NCBI GenBank assembly: GCA_028583405.1
Contig: CM053246.1
Coordinates: 1,980,570-2,044,569, forward strand
Source: Pogonophryne albipinna
Lineage: Eukaryota > Chordata > Actinopteri > Perciformes > Artedidraconidae
DNA: 64,000 bases
Direction: 5' to 3'
A model generated the notes under the pieces. It made no database searches. It saw only the letters and a list, made by a program, of their open reading frames with translations, and had not been told where the DNA came from. The translations under genes and the position numbers were made by a program. This document shows, piece after piece, positions 1 through 10,886 of this stretch (its first letter is position 1; each line of letters begins with the position of its first letter).

Positions 1-59
1 ACTCATAGAAGCTGGAGTTACAGTAGGTAATTCCCAACCTACTCCGGGCAATAGAGACC

Positions 60-915
60 ATGTACGCAGGAACAAGGGCCAGGGTGGTGACCCCAGACGG
101 CAACAGCGAGGAGTTTCACTTCCTGGCTGGGGTAATGCAAGGGGACACCCTGGCCCCCTTCCTCTTCATCATGGTCTTGGATTATGCGCTCAGGAAGGCC
201 ATCAGTGGACGAGAGCAGGATCTTGGCTTCACTCTAACACCAAGGAGGTCGAGACGACACCCCACAGTAGTCCTGACAGACCTGGACTATGCGGACGACA
301 TCAGCCTGCTCTCCGACAGCGTGGAGCAAGCACAGGAACTCCTGAACAGAGTGGAGTCAGAGTGTGCCAAGGTTGGCCTTAGGCTAAACGCCAAGAAAAC
401 TGAGGTTATCACCTATAACATCTTACCAGAACATCCACCTCTGATAACAACAGAAGGCACTGTGCTTAAAGAAGTCAAGGACTTCAAGTACCTCGGCTCA
501 TGGGTCAACTCAACCGAGCAAGATCTTAAGGTGAGGAAGGCACTTGCATGGAGGGCCCTGAACGGCATGACCAGTGTATGGAACTCCAACCTCCCCCGTC
601 AAATCAAACTCAGCTTCTTCTATGCAACGGTAGAGTCTGTTCTCCTCTATGGCAGTGAATGCTGGACCCTGAAGCCAACCCTGCAAAAGTCTCTTGACGG
701 ATGCTACACCAGAATGTTGCGAGCAGTACTTAACATCAGCAAGAGTGTACATGTAACCAACAAGATCCTGTACGAGGGAATACCAAGGGTGAGCGAGAAA
801 ATTGCAGCCAGGAGAATGAGACTAGCAGGACATTGCCAAAGGCATCAAGAGCTGCCAGCCGGCACATTGGTGCTGTGGGAACCAACACACGGGCATCGGT
901 CACGAGGACGTCCCG
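60..915 (+). mobile_element. Non-LTR retrotransposon (LINE) reverse-transcriptase fragment
   Basis: An open frame runs from the window edge and reads as the C-terminal half of a LINE reverse transcriptase. The palm box GVMQGDTLAPFLF is followed by the catalytic box LDYADDISLLSD, then by a thumb and C-terminal part containing FKYLGSWVNS, SVLLYGSECW and SLDGCYTRMLRAV, all standard order for this enzyme class, which copies LINE RNA at a nicked target. No endonuclease part is visible because the 5' side lies outside the window. LINE-like sequence stops near 915 after WEPTHGHRSRGRP; the frame then runs by chance into the neighbouring minisatellite element. The clade is not certain. The frame is open over about 285 codons, so the copy is not old, but it is cut at both ends. 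Confidence 0.82.
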
Positions 916-1069
916 CACCATGCATGCTAGCCCCCTGCCTCCCAATTCCCAACCTGACACCATACGTCTCGGTGTGTTCCGTCTGGACTCAACCCCTGCT
1001 TCTTCCCCATTTCCTGCCATTCTGACCGACTCCAGCCCCCCGTGTTCTGTCGGCGAACCGACCGTCTCA

Positions 1070-1860
1070 AGTCTCCTCTCAAGTTCCTTCTCAAGTCCCC
1101 TCTCGAGTCTCTTCTCGAGTCCCCTCTCTAGTCCCCTCTCTAGTCCCCTCTCCAGTCCCCTCTCCAGTCAGCTCTCCAGACAGCTCTCCAGTCAGCTCTC
1201 AAGTCTCCTCTCGAGGTCCCTCTCAAGCCACCTCTCAAGTTCCCCCTCGAGTCCCCGCTCTAGTTCCCTCTCGAGTCCCCTCTCAAGTCACCTCTCGAGT
1301 TCCCTCTCAAGTCACCTCTCGAGTTCCCTCTCAAGTCCCCTCTCAAGTAGGGGTGCAACAACTAATCGACTTAATCGATTAAAATCGATGACCAAATTAG
1401 TTGCCAACTAATTCAGTCGTCGATTTGTTGGTGACGTCATCACGTGTGTTTTTAAATCTAATAGTTGATGGCTAAATAAGAGCGTTTGAGAAATTGTGCA
1501 CGCATACAGTAATAGTCAGAATAATCGATTAATCGTTTCATTAATCGATAGATAATCGATTATCAAATTAGTCGTTTGTTGCAGCCCTACTCTCAAGTCA
1601 CCTCTCGAGTTCTCTCTGAAGTCTCCTTTCAAGTCACCTCTCGAGTTCCCTCTCAAATCACCTGTCCAGTTCCCTCTCGAGTCCCCTCTCAAGTTCCCTC
1701 TCGAGTCTCCTTTCAAGTCACCTCTCGAGTCTCCTCTCAAGTTACCTCTCAAGTCCCCTCTCGAGTTCCCTATCAAGTCCTCTCTCGAGTCCCCTCGCGA
1801 GTTCACTCTCGAGTTCCATCTCCAGTCCCTACTAAAGTCCTTTCTCTAGTCCCTACTCAA
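1070..1860 (+). repeat. 12-bp minisatellite, CCTCTCGAGTTC-type, split by a MITE
   Basis: Units such as CCTCTCGAGTTC and CCTCTCAAGTCC repeat in tandem with small substitutions. The unit is a multiple of three, so all three frames tend to stay open and give low-complexity peptides such as SSPLSS. The same repeat class lies at about 35510-35945. Confidence 0.85.
1348..1589. mobile_element. hAT-type MITE with 8-bp target duplication
   Basis: The element starts TAGGGGTGCAACAAC and ends GTTTGTTGCAGCCCTA, forming imperfect terminal inverted repeats. Both sides carry CTCTCAAG (1340-1347 and 1590-1597), an exact 8-bp duplication as expected for hAT elements, although that word also occurs in the surrounding minisatellite, so the duplication alone is weaker evidence than usual. 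The inside is rich in ATCGATTA words and carries no gene. Confidence 0.8.
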
Positions 1861-1864
1861 GAGG

Positions 1865-2520
1865 TTCCGCTGGGGGTCCTGCCAACCCTATGTCCGGTGC
1901 TGTTGGAGGTCCCGCCGACTACTCTTCTGCCGGGGGTCCTGCCAACCCTCTGTCCTGTCCTGTTGGGGGATCCGCCAACTTCTCTTCTGCCGGGGGTCCT
2001 GCCAACTCGATGTCCTGTCCCGCTGGGGGTCCCGCCGACTATTCTTCTGCCGGGGGTCCTGCCAACCCTATGTCCTGTCCCGTTGGGGGTCCCGCCGACT
2101 ACTCTTCTGCCGGGGGTCCTGCCAACCCTTTGTCCTGTGCCGTTGGAGGTTCCGCTGGGGGTCCTGCCAACTCCATGTCCTGTCCCATTGGGGGTCCCGC
2201 TGACTACTCTTCTGCCGGGGGTCCTGTCAACCCTATGTCCTGTCCCGTTGGGGGTTCCGCCGACTGCTCTTCTGCCGGGGGTCCTGCCAACCCTATGTCC
2301 TGTCCCGTTGGGGGTCCCGCCGACTGCTCTTCTGCCGGGGGTCCTGCCAACCCTATGTCCTGTCCCGTTGGGGGTCCCGCCAACTGCTCTTCTGCCGGGG
2401 GTCCTGCCAACCCTGTGTCCTGTGCCGTTGGGGGTCCAGCCGACTACTCTTCTGCCAGGGGTCCTGCCAACCCTATGTCCTGTCCCGTTGGGGGTCCCCG
2501 CGACAGTTCTTCTGCCGGGG
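1865..2520 (+). repeat. 60-bp minisatellite, about 11 units
   Basis: Units beginning GTCCTGCCAACCCTATGTCC recur at exactly 60-bp spacing (clearest at 2221, 2281, 2341, 2401 and 2461), with one shortened unit near 2146-2170. Each unit can encode 20 residues. The same 60-bp repeat lies at about 35955-36700. Confidence 0.9.
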
Positions 2521-2871
2521 GACGCCTGCTCCATCGTGGGTTCCACTGACACCAGCCCAGGTTCCATCCAGGGTCTCGTCTACGTCTGACCCGCCGGGGG
2601 TTCCACCAGCTCCTGCCCGTACTCGAGCCCGGCGCCCTGACTCTACCGGCCAGGTTTCTCGCCCTCGAGCCCGGCCCCCTGACTCTTCCAGCCGCGGTCT
2701 TCGCCCTCGAGCCCCCCTGCCGTCCGCCCGAGACCCCCACCGCAAACTCTACCTTGCCCCCGGGCCGTCCACCCGAGATCCCTTCCGGGCCCTCCGCTGT
2801 GCTCCTGGGCTGTCAGTCCAAACCCGTCCTCCAGACCACCTCCACCCGCCCTGGTGGTACTAGTTTTGTGC

Positions 2872-2995
2872 AGCAGGCCATCAGCAATTACTATATTGTG
2901 ATGGACAAAAAGCTCATCCCCTGCCAGGGAACAACTGTGTACGGATGTGGAAACCACAAAGGAAAGTCCAAAAGTGAAGGACTTCAGAGCTAAAT
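2872..2995 (+). pseudogene. C-terminal fragment of a teleost repetitive gene family
   Basis: The translation contains QQAISNYYIVMDKKLIPCQ and, after an internal gap and a frame change, SPKVKDFRAK followed by a stop. From memory I recognise this as the end of an unnamed, repetitive teleost protein family whose N-terminal part carries a C2H2-like finger. The central part of this C-terminal region is deleted. The fragment directly precedes the start of a second copy of what looks like the same family, so the two pieces may be remnants of tandem copies or of one rearranged copy. The assignment is unconfirmed. Confidence 0.4.
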
Positions 2996-3078
2996 GAATG
3001 AACAGGCCATAGAGTACTGTAAGCGCCATAAGTTTGTGTTTTTCATTTGGATGCTCGTCACAGCGTAAAAAAACAAAA

Positions 3079-3840
3079 AAAATGTATTGTTGCTACATTT
3101 GTGGTTTGTTGCATCACGCACCAAGTGTGCTAATTCAGCACCTAATGTTCTTTGGTGGATTACCCTGGCAAACAAAAATTGTTGTTTATGCCCAGGAGGG
3201 GGATGTTCACTACAGTTCAGAAGTTTTGTAGGGTTCAGACAGCATCTAAACTGTTGTCATAGCAATGTTAGTATTGGACCTAGAGGAGCACATCAGTCAG
3301 TCTCAAATGAGCAGATCTCTCACAAAATACCTCCGACATGGACTAAGATTAGCTAAATTAACCTTCACCCTCGTTGTCTATCAAAAGACCGGGCAAAAGA
3401 AATGTGAGCTTCAATCAGCAGAATGACAGGGCAGGGGTGCTGCTAGCATTATAGTTATCTTGTGGAAAATCTTGGTGAAACTAATTATTTTGGAGTCAAA
3501 CACAACACTTTACTCTATTATTTGTCATACGTATTTCATACATACGTATGTATCAGATAACTTTGTGTGTGACGTCATGCAACATATACTGGAAGGTGTT
3601 GGACAGTATGAAACTAAGTTGTTTGAATACTTGATTGAGAACTTCATCTCTAATGAAAACATACTCCAACGTACATATGCATTCAACTATGGCTTTATGG
3701 ATAAAAAGAACAGTCCATCACACATAAATCTGTTTAGCTCTGACAATAATACTGGACTTAATGCTAGCCAAACATTTTGCCTTAAGAGGAATCTCCCACT
3801 GATCGTTGGGGATGTTATCCCTGACAGTACATTTTCATAA
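3079..3840 (+). pseudogene. Frameshifted C2H2-finger gene of a teleost repetitive family (N-terminal and middle parts)
   Basis: A start at 3082 gives MYCCYICGLLHHAPS; after a +1 shift near 3170 the next frame gives CPGGGCSLQFRSFVGFRQHL, a cysteine-histidine pattern resembling a C2H2 finger. At 3570-3830 another frame contains DNFVCDVMQHILEGVGQYET and LNASQTFCLKRNLPLIVGDV, which I recall from the middle of the same family; the DVMHDxLEG-like box resembles one in some transposases. The stretch 3260-3460 between them does not read through. At least one frameshift and a lost segment make it a pseudogene. Whether the family is a captured transposase or a repetitive host gene cannot be decided here. 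Confidence 0.4.
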
Positions 3841-4079
3841 GCCTGGTGTCCTGGCCCCAGAACTATCAAGCCTCTAAAAGCTCTAGTCTTAACAAAATAT
3901 GTTGAAACTGCTAGAAGTGAGTCTTAATATTATTTTCTTTCATTGACAATAAGTGTAAATGTCAAGTTTAAATACATTCGTATTAAGGGTGAGTTATACA
4001 AGGGATTTCCATATAAGGAGCAGTTGGGTTAAATGCAATTAAATGAAGTTAACTTGTTAACCTAGGTTCAGGAGCAGGG
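3841..4079. other. Unassigned AT-rich spacer
   Basis: I see no frame, repeat end or hairpin here that I can assign. The right edge is set only by where the next element becomes recognisable. Confidence 0.4.
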
Positions 4080-4271
4080 CCACGCCTAAACCCTGTCTCT
4101 AATCACAGCCACCCCTATTTATATCCGGCCAAACTTGCGGCCACTGCCTGTCTCCATTCTCTCAACGACAGGCAGGCAGACTGTGATTCACGCCGCGCTT
4201 CATCACGGTTCAAACTAACTTTAAACGCCACTACTAAAACGATTTAAACTCATCACGGATCCCAAACTGCT

Positions 4272-4356
4272 GATCAATCCCAGCATTCGAGAATGCTGGG
4301 ATTGATCGAAGATGCTGATATTCGATGTCGAAGAGACGAAGATCTCTTCGACATCG
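4272..4356. repeat. Two consecutive perfect hairpins
   Basis: Positions 4272-4288 and 4291-4307 are exact inverted repeats (17 bp) around a 2-nt centre. Positions 4323-4336 and 4343-4356 are exact inverted repeats (14 bp) around a 6-nt loop. They sit at the 5' side of the tyrosine-recombinase element, ahead of its first recognisable coding segment. Confidence 0.9.
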
Positions 4357-4921
4357 GCTATCCGCCATCCACGGCACAGCAGTCAGATCACAGCCAAGCA
4401 TCCGAACGGAGCCGCTTGCGCTCGGCAATCAGTGTCCCACACACCAGCCGTCACTTCCACTCAAGCTCCCCCAACGAAATACTTCCAACTCCAGATAGAT
4501 CCCAGGCTTCGTCTCCTCCGCCAGCGAGGGCAAACAATCGGGGCCACAACAGGCACAGCCAGCTCCAATCTCCACACCACCGGCAGCCTGCCTCATCCAC
4601 AGCCCCCGGCGCACTCGACACGCCTCTCAGACAAATCTGCAAACGGAGCTCGAACTCAGGAAGTGGACAGTCTTCCGACTTCAACGTTTCCTGAAAGAAC
4701 ATGGCATCCACTTCCATCGAAACGACAACAAGGCAAGACTGTTCAACCTCTACAAGCCTACAGCAGCACACCGGTAACAACAAGACCCACAGCTCTTCCA
4801 GCTTCGGAGTCACGCGTGCCACGACTCGTGACGTCACCGGCCTATGTTCTCCTCCACGGACACAGCCTGAGTCACCAGCACTGGTAACACCAGGTCGTAT
4901 TACCCCCTGTGCCTGCTCTCT

Positions 4922-5200
4922 CTGTGTCTGACATGTTGCAGCTCATGTCAACCTTTCTCTCATCCCTGTGCTCACAGGCCTCACACAAATCCCCTTGCAC
5001 ATTCATCCCTCCATCCCTTTTTCCCCTCCCCCCATCCTTATCCCATCCCTTCCCCAACACTCAAATGTGTCTGACATGTCGCAGCTCATGTCAACCTTTT
5101 TCTCATCCCTGTGCTCACAGGCATCATAAAATCCCCTCGCACATGTAACATCCCTCCATCCCCTTTTCCCCCTACCCCCATCACCCAAATGTTTTTCCTC
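4922..5200 (+). repeat. Tandem duplication of a ~140-bp segment
   Basis: The block starting GTGTCTGACATGTTGCAGCT at about 4922 is repeated from about 5069, with the same order of CTCATCCCTGTGCTCACAGG and pyrimidine-rich tail. It separates the SAP-like and gag-like coding parts of the surrounding element. Confidence 0.75.
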
Positions 5201-6510
5201 CTTGTGCAACTAACTACACTCTAGCCACAGCAACACCACCCATCCAGCCAGCCTCCTCAGTTTATCGCCCATCTCTTGTGTCTCCCGTCTCGCGCCAGCA
5301 GATTCTCCTCGGTAATTACATAGATTTAGCTCAGCTACTACAGCCATCAATCATCAACACTAGCCAGCCCAGGGAAATGCAGACCAGCTTCGGTTTAGTC
5401 CAGCTTCGCAACCCATTACCTCTGAGGTCTAAGGACTTCACCCCTGCAGAGTTCACCTTAGCATTTTCCCTTTACCGCAAGGTCATCTGCTCAGTCTATC
5501 CCACACGCAGAACCGAGTTAGACGGCTCGGAGGTTCAGGTTTTTACACCTACCACGTTCACTTTGCTAGTCAAGCCGCCGGCCGCATTAAACAATTTCAC
5601 CAGGGAACATACCGGGGCGCTCTGGACTCTGAGCTTTACTGCCGCATCTTCGCAGCACGCGCATCCCTCTCTTGCCAATCATGTGGAGCCCCCTCCCACC
5701 TGGCCTCAGCATGCTCAGTCAACGCTCCACCACCTCAAACACCTCACTCACTTCCCTCTCCATCACGCAACGCCTCAGACTTCAACCGTCTATCACCCGC
5801 CAGGGAGGCAGGATGGCATATAATAACTTCAATGAGCTAGGCTGCTTTCTCTCTAACTGCCGCCTAATTCACATCTGCTCTTTCCGCGGCGGTGCTGATA
5901 CCAGGAGCACCCGCCCCCACAACCCAACCCAACCTAACATTTATGGCATAAACGTATTTTCCCTTTAGGGTATAACGGATCCCCGGTTCTGGGCAAACCG
6001 CACGCGCATCACTCTAACTCCTCAATGGTAATGTTTAGTTGGATTTAGAAGTGAAGATGTAGTCATTCGTTCCAGGCATGTCATTTTCAAGCCACACGTT
6101 TCTGGTCCAGAAACACTTTCAGAACATCCCGCACATTTTGGGGGCATTCTCAGAACATTATTAGAGCCATTTCTCCCGCATCGACGCAGCGTCCACAGCA
6201 GCTAGACCGGGCATCTCTTATCCAAACCATCTAGGCCCTCGGCCGCTGGTCATCCCAAGCGTACCACGCTTACATCCGCAACAATCTAAACAACGTCAGA
6301 CATGCACACGCTCAAGTGCTTTTAATCCGACTCTTTTGGGGGCCCACAATCAGCCCGAGCAGATGATGCCGGAGACGGTACCCCCACTCTGAGTCTCCCT
6401 CTGCACGGACCACAGCACTTCCCGCCAGACCAGTACATCTCATCAACCCCTCTAATTCATTGTTACTTCTTGCAATAAACCTACAAACATCACACTGTTG
6501 TGGCGTGGTT

Positions 6511-6894
6511 CCTGCTAGTGAAAGAGGGTTTAACACAAAAAAAATCTAGGTGAATCGTCACAGATGAGTGAGGGGTTACTCATGGAATGGAGACCAGCTC
6601 AAGGGTTACAAGAGACAAAAAAAGTTGGGAACCACTTACCTATGGTACTGAACAAAAACAAGACTTGTCATTTTCATAATTTTGGCATCGACTTGGTACC
6701 AAAGTATCAGTTTTTGTGACATACGTAGTTAGCAAAGTCAGGTAAATTGAAAGCAGCTTTTGTTTCCCATAATAAGAGTGTAGCGTGAACCACACATGCA
6801 TACAGCCCTAATCCCTCAGAGTGATGGCTAGGTGATTTTAGTTGTGTTATCTGTTTAAATCAAGTTACGGTGTAAATAAGATAATTTTCATATG
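6511..6894. other. Unassigned spacer
   Basis: I see no assignable gene or transposon terminus in this interval. Confidence 0.35.
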
Positions 6895-7342
6895 ATCTAT
6901 TGTTGACTGATAAAACTGGCTCCAGCAACCCCAAGGCTCTGTTCACCACCATCAGCACACTCCTTACACCCTGTGACAACGCCACCTCATCCTTCCCAAC
7001 CGCACAGTGCAATTATTTCCTCTCATTCTTTCAATCCAAAATCAACAGCATTTATAGAAACCTGAACTCCTCAGCAGCCCTCCCCACCTCCCCTCCTTGC
7101 TCCCCCCCTTCACCCCACAGCCACTATCCCGGTTCTCCCCTGTGACCCCCATGCAACTGTCCACCCTCATGGCTGGAATAAACTCCACCTGCACTCTGGA
7201 CCCCATACCAACACAATTTGTCAGGGAATGACAAATCCCTGCCATCTCCCAACTCATAACCACAATCATCAACTCCTCCCTCTGCTCTGGATCAGTCCCC
7301 CCTCACTCAAACTGGCTGCTGTCACACTCATACCGAAAAGAC
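6895..7342 (+). mobile_element. L2/Maui-like LINE, 5' part of a split copy
   Basis: The frame gives SSNPKALFTTISTLLTP and QCNYFLSFFQSKINSIYRN, matching the region just before the reverse transcriptase of L2/Maui-type LINEs. After frameshifts it ends in KLAAVTLIPKRPG near 7342, the usual start of the reverse-transcriptase domain. The same LINE resumes at about 13749 with VASQLKSLLSSNN, so the 6.4 kb in between was inserted into, or replaced a short part of, one LINE copy. Confidence 0.68.
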
Positions 7343-8633
7343 CAGGGGCCTCATTTATAAACGGCGCGTACGCTCAAAAGATGGCGTACGCCAGTTTCTA
7401 AGCAATGTTTGCGATTTATAAAAAACAAACTTGACGGGAAAATGTGTGGTCCTCCACGCAAACTCTGACCCATCCGTATGCGGTACGCACATAAACGGGA
7501 GAGACGAGAAACTGCGACACCGCGTTGGCAGAAGGAAGAATGGAGAGAAATATGAGGAATTAAAACCATAAATAAAATGTTACCTCTCATGTATCATATA
7601 ATTAATTTGCAAAAATTGATTAAAGCCAATCTTAAAATGATTAAACAAACGCCTGTTTGAGACTCCTCAGTGCACACAAAACTCAACTCCTGAACAACAA
7701 CAAAAAGCCCGCGTTTTATCCAGTTTGTACACAACGAAGGAGAAATTTAACAAGCAGCAGTGGTCCACTGAAGAGACCAGCTACCTACTGGGAATCTGGT
7801 CTTCCGAAGAGGTACAGAGGAAGCTGGAGGGGAGCACGCGGTCCAAAGCAATTCTCCAACAATTGCAGAAAGAGATGGCAACCGCTGGTTTTTACCGTAC
7901 CGTGGAACAGATTGGCAACAAATTAGAAAAAGTCAAGAAGGACTATCGCGACCAAAAGCGAGACCTCGGACGGAGTGGTAGTGGTCGTCCGAAAACAAAT
8001 CCACATTATGACTTGCTAGACTCGGTCCTCGGGGACAGACGACGAGTGGTTTTGGATCCACGGTGAACTCGCTTTCTCTCACGTCAATTGTGTTGCAGGA
8101 CGAGTCGCTGAATGTGCGGAGCTCATTTGATGCCGGTGAGTTATGCATTACCCATTTGTTTTATTTGTGACTTTTTGTTTTACAACATAAACTAAACCAT
8201 GTAGCTATCGACAGACCTAGCAATAAAGCTAAAGTTGACCTACTACAGCTACCGGATGTGCATCCAAACCAATAATAGCGCTAGCATGCTAATGCTAACA
8301 ATAATAAACAAAGGTATCCCCATGGCAAAGACAGCTAACGCCTCCAATGTATCTTCTTTCTTCTCACTAATGATTTATGATTCATTGTGTTTATATTGTG
8401 TTTACAGACATATCTGGTTTGGAGCATACGGTGTCGGAACCACCACTACCGTCTGCGTGTAGCTCGCCAATGCGGATGCAAGAGTCTCCTTTTCCCACAA
8501 GCAGCTCTTCCCAGGAATCTCTGGTGAACCTAATCCAGCCAGTGGGCCGACACAAACAGGGCAGGGTTTATTTTACCGGACAAATTTGAAACTTATCGGT
8601 CATGTTTCAATAATAATAATAATAATTGTGTAG

Positions 8634-9233
8634 CAGAGTTTCCGTTAGCAGGTAATTACCGGACTAGGACCGGATATGCTGATGTTTAAAACTCAGTTAA
8701 TGGGGCTCATTTTTATATTGCTTCAGTTTATAATCGTAACAGATCGAAAAATTCAGATTCATTTTTCAATAAATGATTCCAAACAACATCATTATTACAT
8801 TCAAACAAACTACTTGTAGTAGATGAAGTATATTATTAAAAAAAATTAAATTAACTTTGAATAATAACACGGGAGAAACGGATCCTCTCTTTTCCTCTCT
8901 CCTGAAAGCCCGTCAGTTTCTCATGCAGCTCGCTAAACAGTGGGCGGGGCTTCAGGTGATTATGCAGCAGCTGATCTGATCTCTCTCTCCCGTCCGGTTA
9001 CACTTCACTCGGTTTATGTCCATATCGATCCGATCCAGCTCTCTTGATCGGCCTATATAGAGAACACAGATCAAACTATTAAGAGTGAATATCGGCCAAT
9101 AATGATCGGCGGCCAATCGATCGGAGCATCCCTAATTATTAGCGGACATTTTTACCGGCAGGTTTTGAATTTACCGGTTTTTATTAAATGTTACCAGCTA
9201 AAAACCGGTAATTACCGGCTAACGGAAACCCTG
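8634..9233. mobile_element. hAT-like MITE, 600 bp
   Basis: The left end CAGAGTTTCCGTTAGCAGGT and the right end GGCTAACGGAAACCCTG are near-perfect inverted repeats extending into TAATTACCGG. No matching 8-bp flanking duplication is visible. It sits in an intron of the Harbinger Myb-like gene. A second MITE end, with GATCGGAGCATCCCTA at 9120-9135, is nested inside it. Confidence 0.65.
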
Positions 9234-9548
9234 AAACAGGGTAAGGTATACAGTGGTCATAATAGTAATACTGTTCCCTGTTGCCATGTGCATTTATCAT
9301 GGCATAGTCATTGTAGTAGTTGTTCAAGTTATGCAACTGCAGCCATAATAACAATACAACATTTCATTACACAGTATATAATATACATCTCATAAAATGC
9401 CATGAATACGGTGTTGACTTGATTTTCCCTTTTTGTAGTTAAAAGGGAGCAGGATTTTTCATCTAGACTTCTGGAGTATCTGGAGAAAAGTGACGACAGG
9501 GAGGAAAGGATTCAGGAAAGGCTTCAGGAGCAGGGCCAGGCGATGCTT

Positions 9549-10886
9549 AAAGAGCCTGTGACACGAGTTTCCCCCATCATCCAAACCAATCAATTTGAGT
9601 AAATATTGTCCCCTTGAAAATCGTTACTGAACTGATTTTGGATATTTGTACTTTGATAACCATTAACCTGCCCTTCAATGTTGACCATTTTCTGGATCTT
9701 CTCGGGGATTCTTCAAGTCCCGCCAAATTATGTGTGACGTCATTGCGGGCCAAGAGCTCCAGCTGCACCGTTCCGGATCCCAGCATCTGCATGTAAACGC
9801 ACGATGGTGCACACAGCAGCAAGCTCAGACAGCGATGACAGTTTAATTTTGAACGTGTCTGAGAGCTCATATGAGGCTGAAGGATCGGTTTATGTTGTAT
9901 CTGTTAGAAGTTTAGGAATTAGGTGCGTCAATATGGGCGATCATACGGTCATGTAGCCAGTGGTGGAATGGGACTAAACATCAGCCCGGGACTCTCGACC
10001 GGCCCACTTCGGTACCGCTAGTAAATTGTCAACGGGGGGAGTGGGGGATGTGCTAATGACTTATCCGACCGGCCCACTTCGGTACCGGCCCATCGGGATT
10101 CGTCCCGATGGCCAGTCCGCCACTGCACCCAGCCCAGCCCACGTAAACTGTCAACGGGGGGAGCCTCGCTGCGGGGAAACGGTGGACCGTGTCCCGATCG
10201 GAGTGGGAACAATAATAATAATAATAATAATCCGTGCATTTTATCCATTAATTTCCCCAACATTGTGGTAAAAAAACCACACGTTTAATCCATGTTGCTG
10301 TACTACAACTACAAAAAGCATTGGTTGGTTTTCTCATCAGGAAATGCAGACCGACTCAAACATGTTTGCCGAATTGACATGAAAGCACTAATAAATGTAG
10401 TTTCATCCACTTGAGTTTCCAACTACAAAAATAATCGATTTGTTTTTATATCACATCCGACGGGAGGAAATTCAGCAGCTCTCACTACCGATTTGTAATT
10501 TAATCATCATCTTCACCACGATCATTTATGTTTATGTTCGCCGAATTGACATGAAAGCACTGACAAATATGAATATACTGTAGTCAACTTCATTAAAACG
10601 TTATTAACGTGCCTAAACTCAGTAATTCACCATTTCTACGCATGACACCACACTTTGTCCGTGTTTGGCTCTCTCGCCGCACAGTGAAGCGTTCCCGCAT
10701 TGACGTCACTTCCGGCTTCCCCCAGAACTTCAAAATGAGTCGAAGGAATTTCCCCGCGATGTTCGAAATGATTGATATTTATCGGAACGGTATCGCACCT
10801 TCTTTTTTAAGCTGACGGTTCGAGATTACTAGTAGCCCAATATTTCATTGCACAACAGTTGTTGGGAGGCTGTCACAGGCTCTTTA
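9549..10886. mobile_element. 1.34-kb element with 15-bp inverted ends and a 22-23 bp flanking duplication
   Basis: The ends AAAGAGCCTGTGACA and TGTCACAGGCTCTTT are exact inverted repeats. On both sides stands the same 22-bp sequence GGAGCAGGGCCAGGCGATGC plus TT (9527-9548 and 10888-10909), 23 bp if the adjoining A is counted. The element interrupts the last exon of the Harbinger Myb-like gene: the frame before it continues into the frame after it once one copy of the duplication is removed. No coding frame of note lies inside; a 168-bp MITE and a directly repeated GCCGAATTGACATGAAAGCA at about 10370 and 10540 do. Confidence 0.8.
9958..10125. mobile_element. Small hAT-like MITE
   Basis: Ends CAGTGGTGGAATGG and CCAGTCCGCCACTG match as inverted repeats at 12 of 14 positions. 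The inside contains a duplicated GACCGGCCCACTTCGGTACC and a short hairpin around CATCGGGATTCGTCCCGATG. The flanking octamers match only weakly. Confidence 0.55.

Larger units (their letters stand above)
917..2868 (+). mobile_element. Truncated copy of the minisatellite-rich LTR element
   Basis: This is a partial second copy of the internal region found at 34578-37351. Shared landmarks, in the same order, are a short unique segment (about 920-1010, matching 34810-34890), a 12-bp serine/leucine-type repeat (about 1070-1860), a 60-bp repeat (about 1865-2520) and a proline-rich end matching 37200-37275. Both LTRs, the polypurine tract and the N-terminal coding segment are missing. The left edge abuts the LINE fragment; the right edge, at TTAGTTTTGTG-like sequence near 2868, abuts an unrelated gene fragment. 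Long frames across it only reflect repeat units whose length is a multiple of three. Confidence 0.72.
4080..6510 (+). mobile_element. Internally deleted tyrosine-recombinase retroelement (DIRS/Ngaro-like)
   Basis: Three protein landmarks in order point to a tyrosine-recombinase retroelement. At 4630-4790 is a SAP-like helix (TVFRLQRFLKEHGIHFHRND). At 5278-5870 is a gag-like protein ending in a CX2CX4HX4C knuckle (CQSCGAPSHLASAC), read only after a frameshift near 5530. At 6140-6330 is the end of a tyrosine recombinase with the box SHFSRIDAAS, holding the H-x-x-R pair, and LGRWSSQAYHAYIRNN, holding the candidate catalytic tyrosine. Reverse transcriptase and RNase H, expected between gag and recombinase, are missing, so a deletion lies near 5990-6060. 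Several frameshifts break the frames. An AATAAA lies at 6474. DIRS or Ngaro type cannot be decided without the terminal repeats. Confidence 0.62.

Noticed and set aside
1865..2520. Regular 60-bp spacing that might suggest a CRISPR array
   Set aside because: The units are contiguous tandem repeats without unique spacers, have no cas genes nearby, and the DNA is eukaryotic.
833..2589. Long Ser/Leu-, Val/Pro- and Gly-rich open frames on both strands
   Set aside because: Repeat units that are multiples of three keep several frames open at once; no frame has independent support in this truncated copy.
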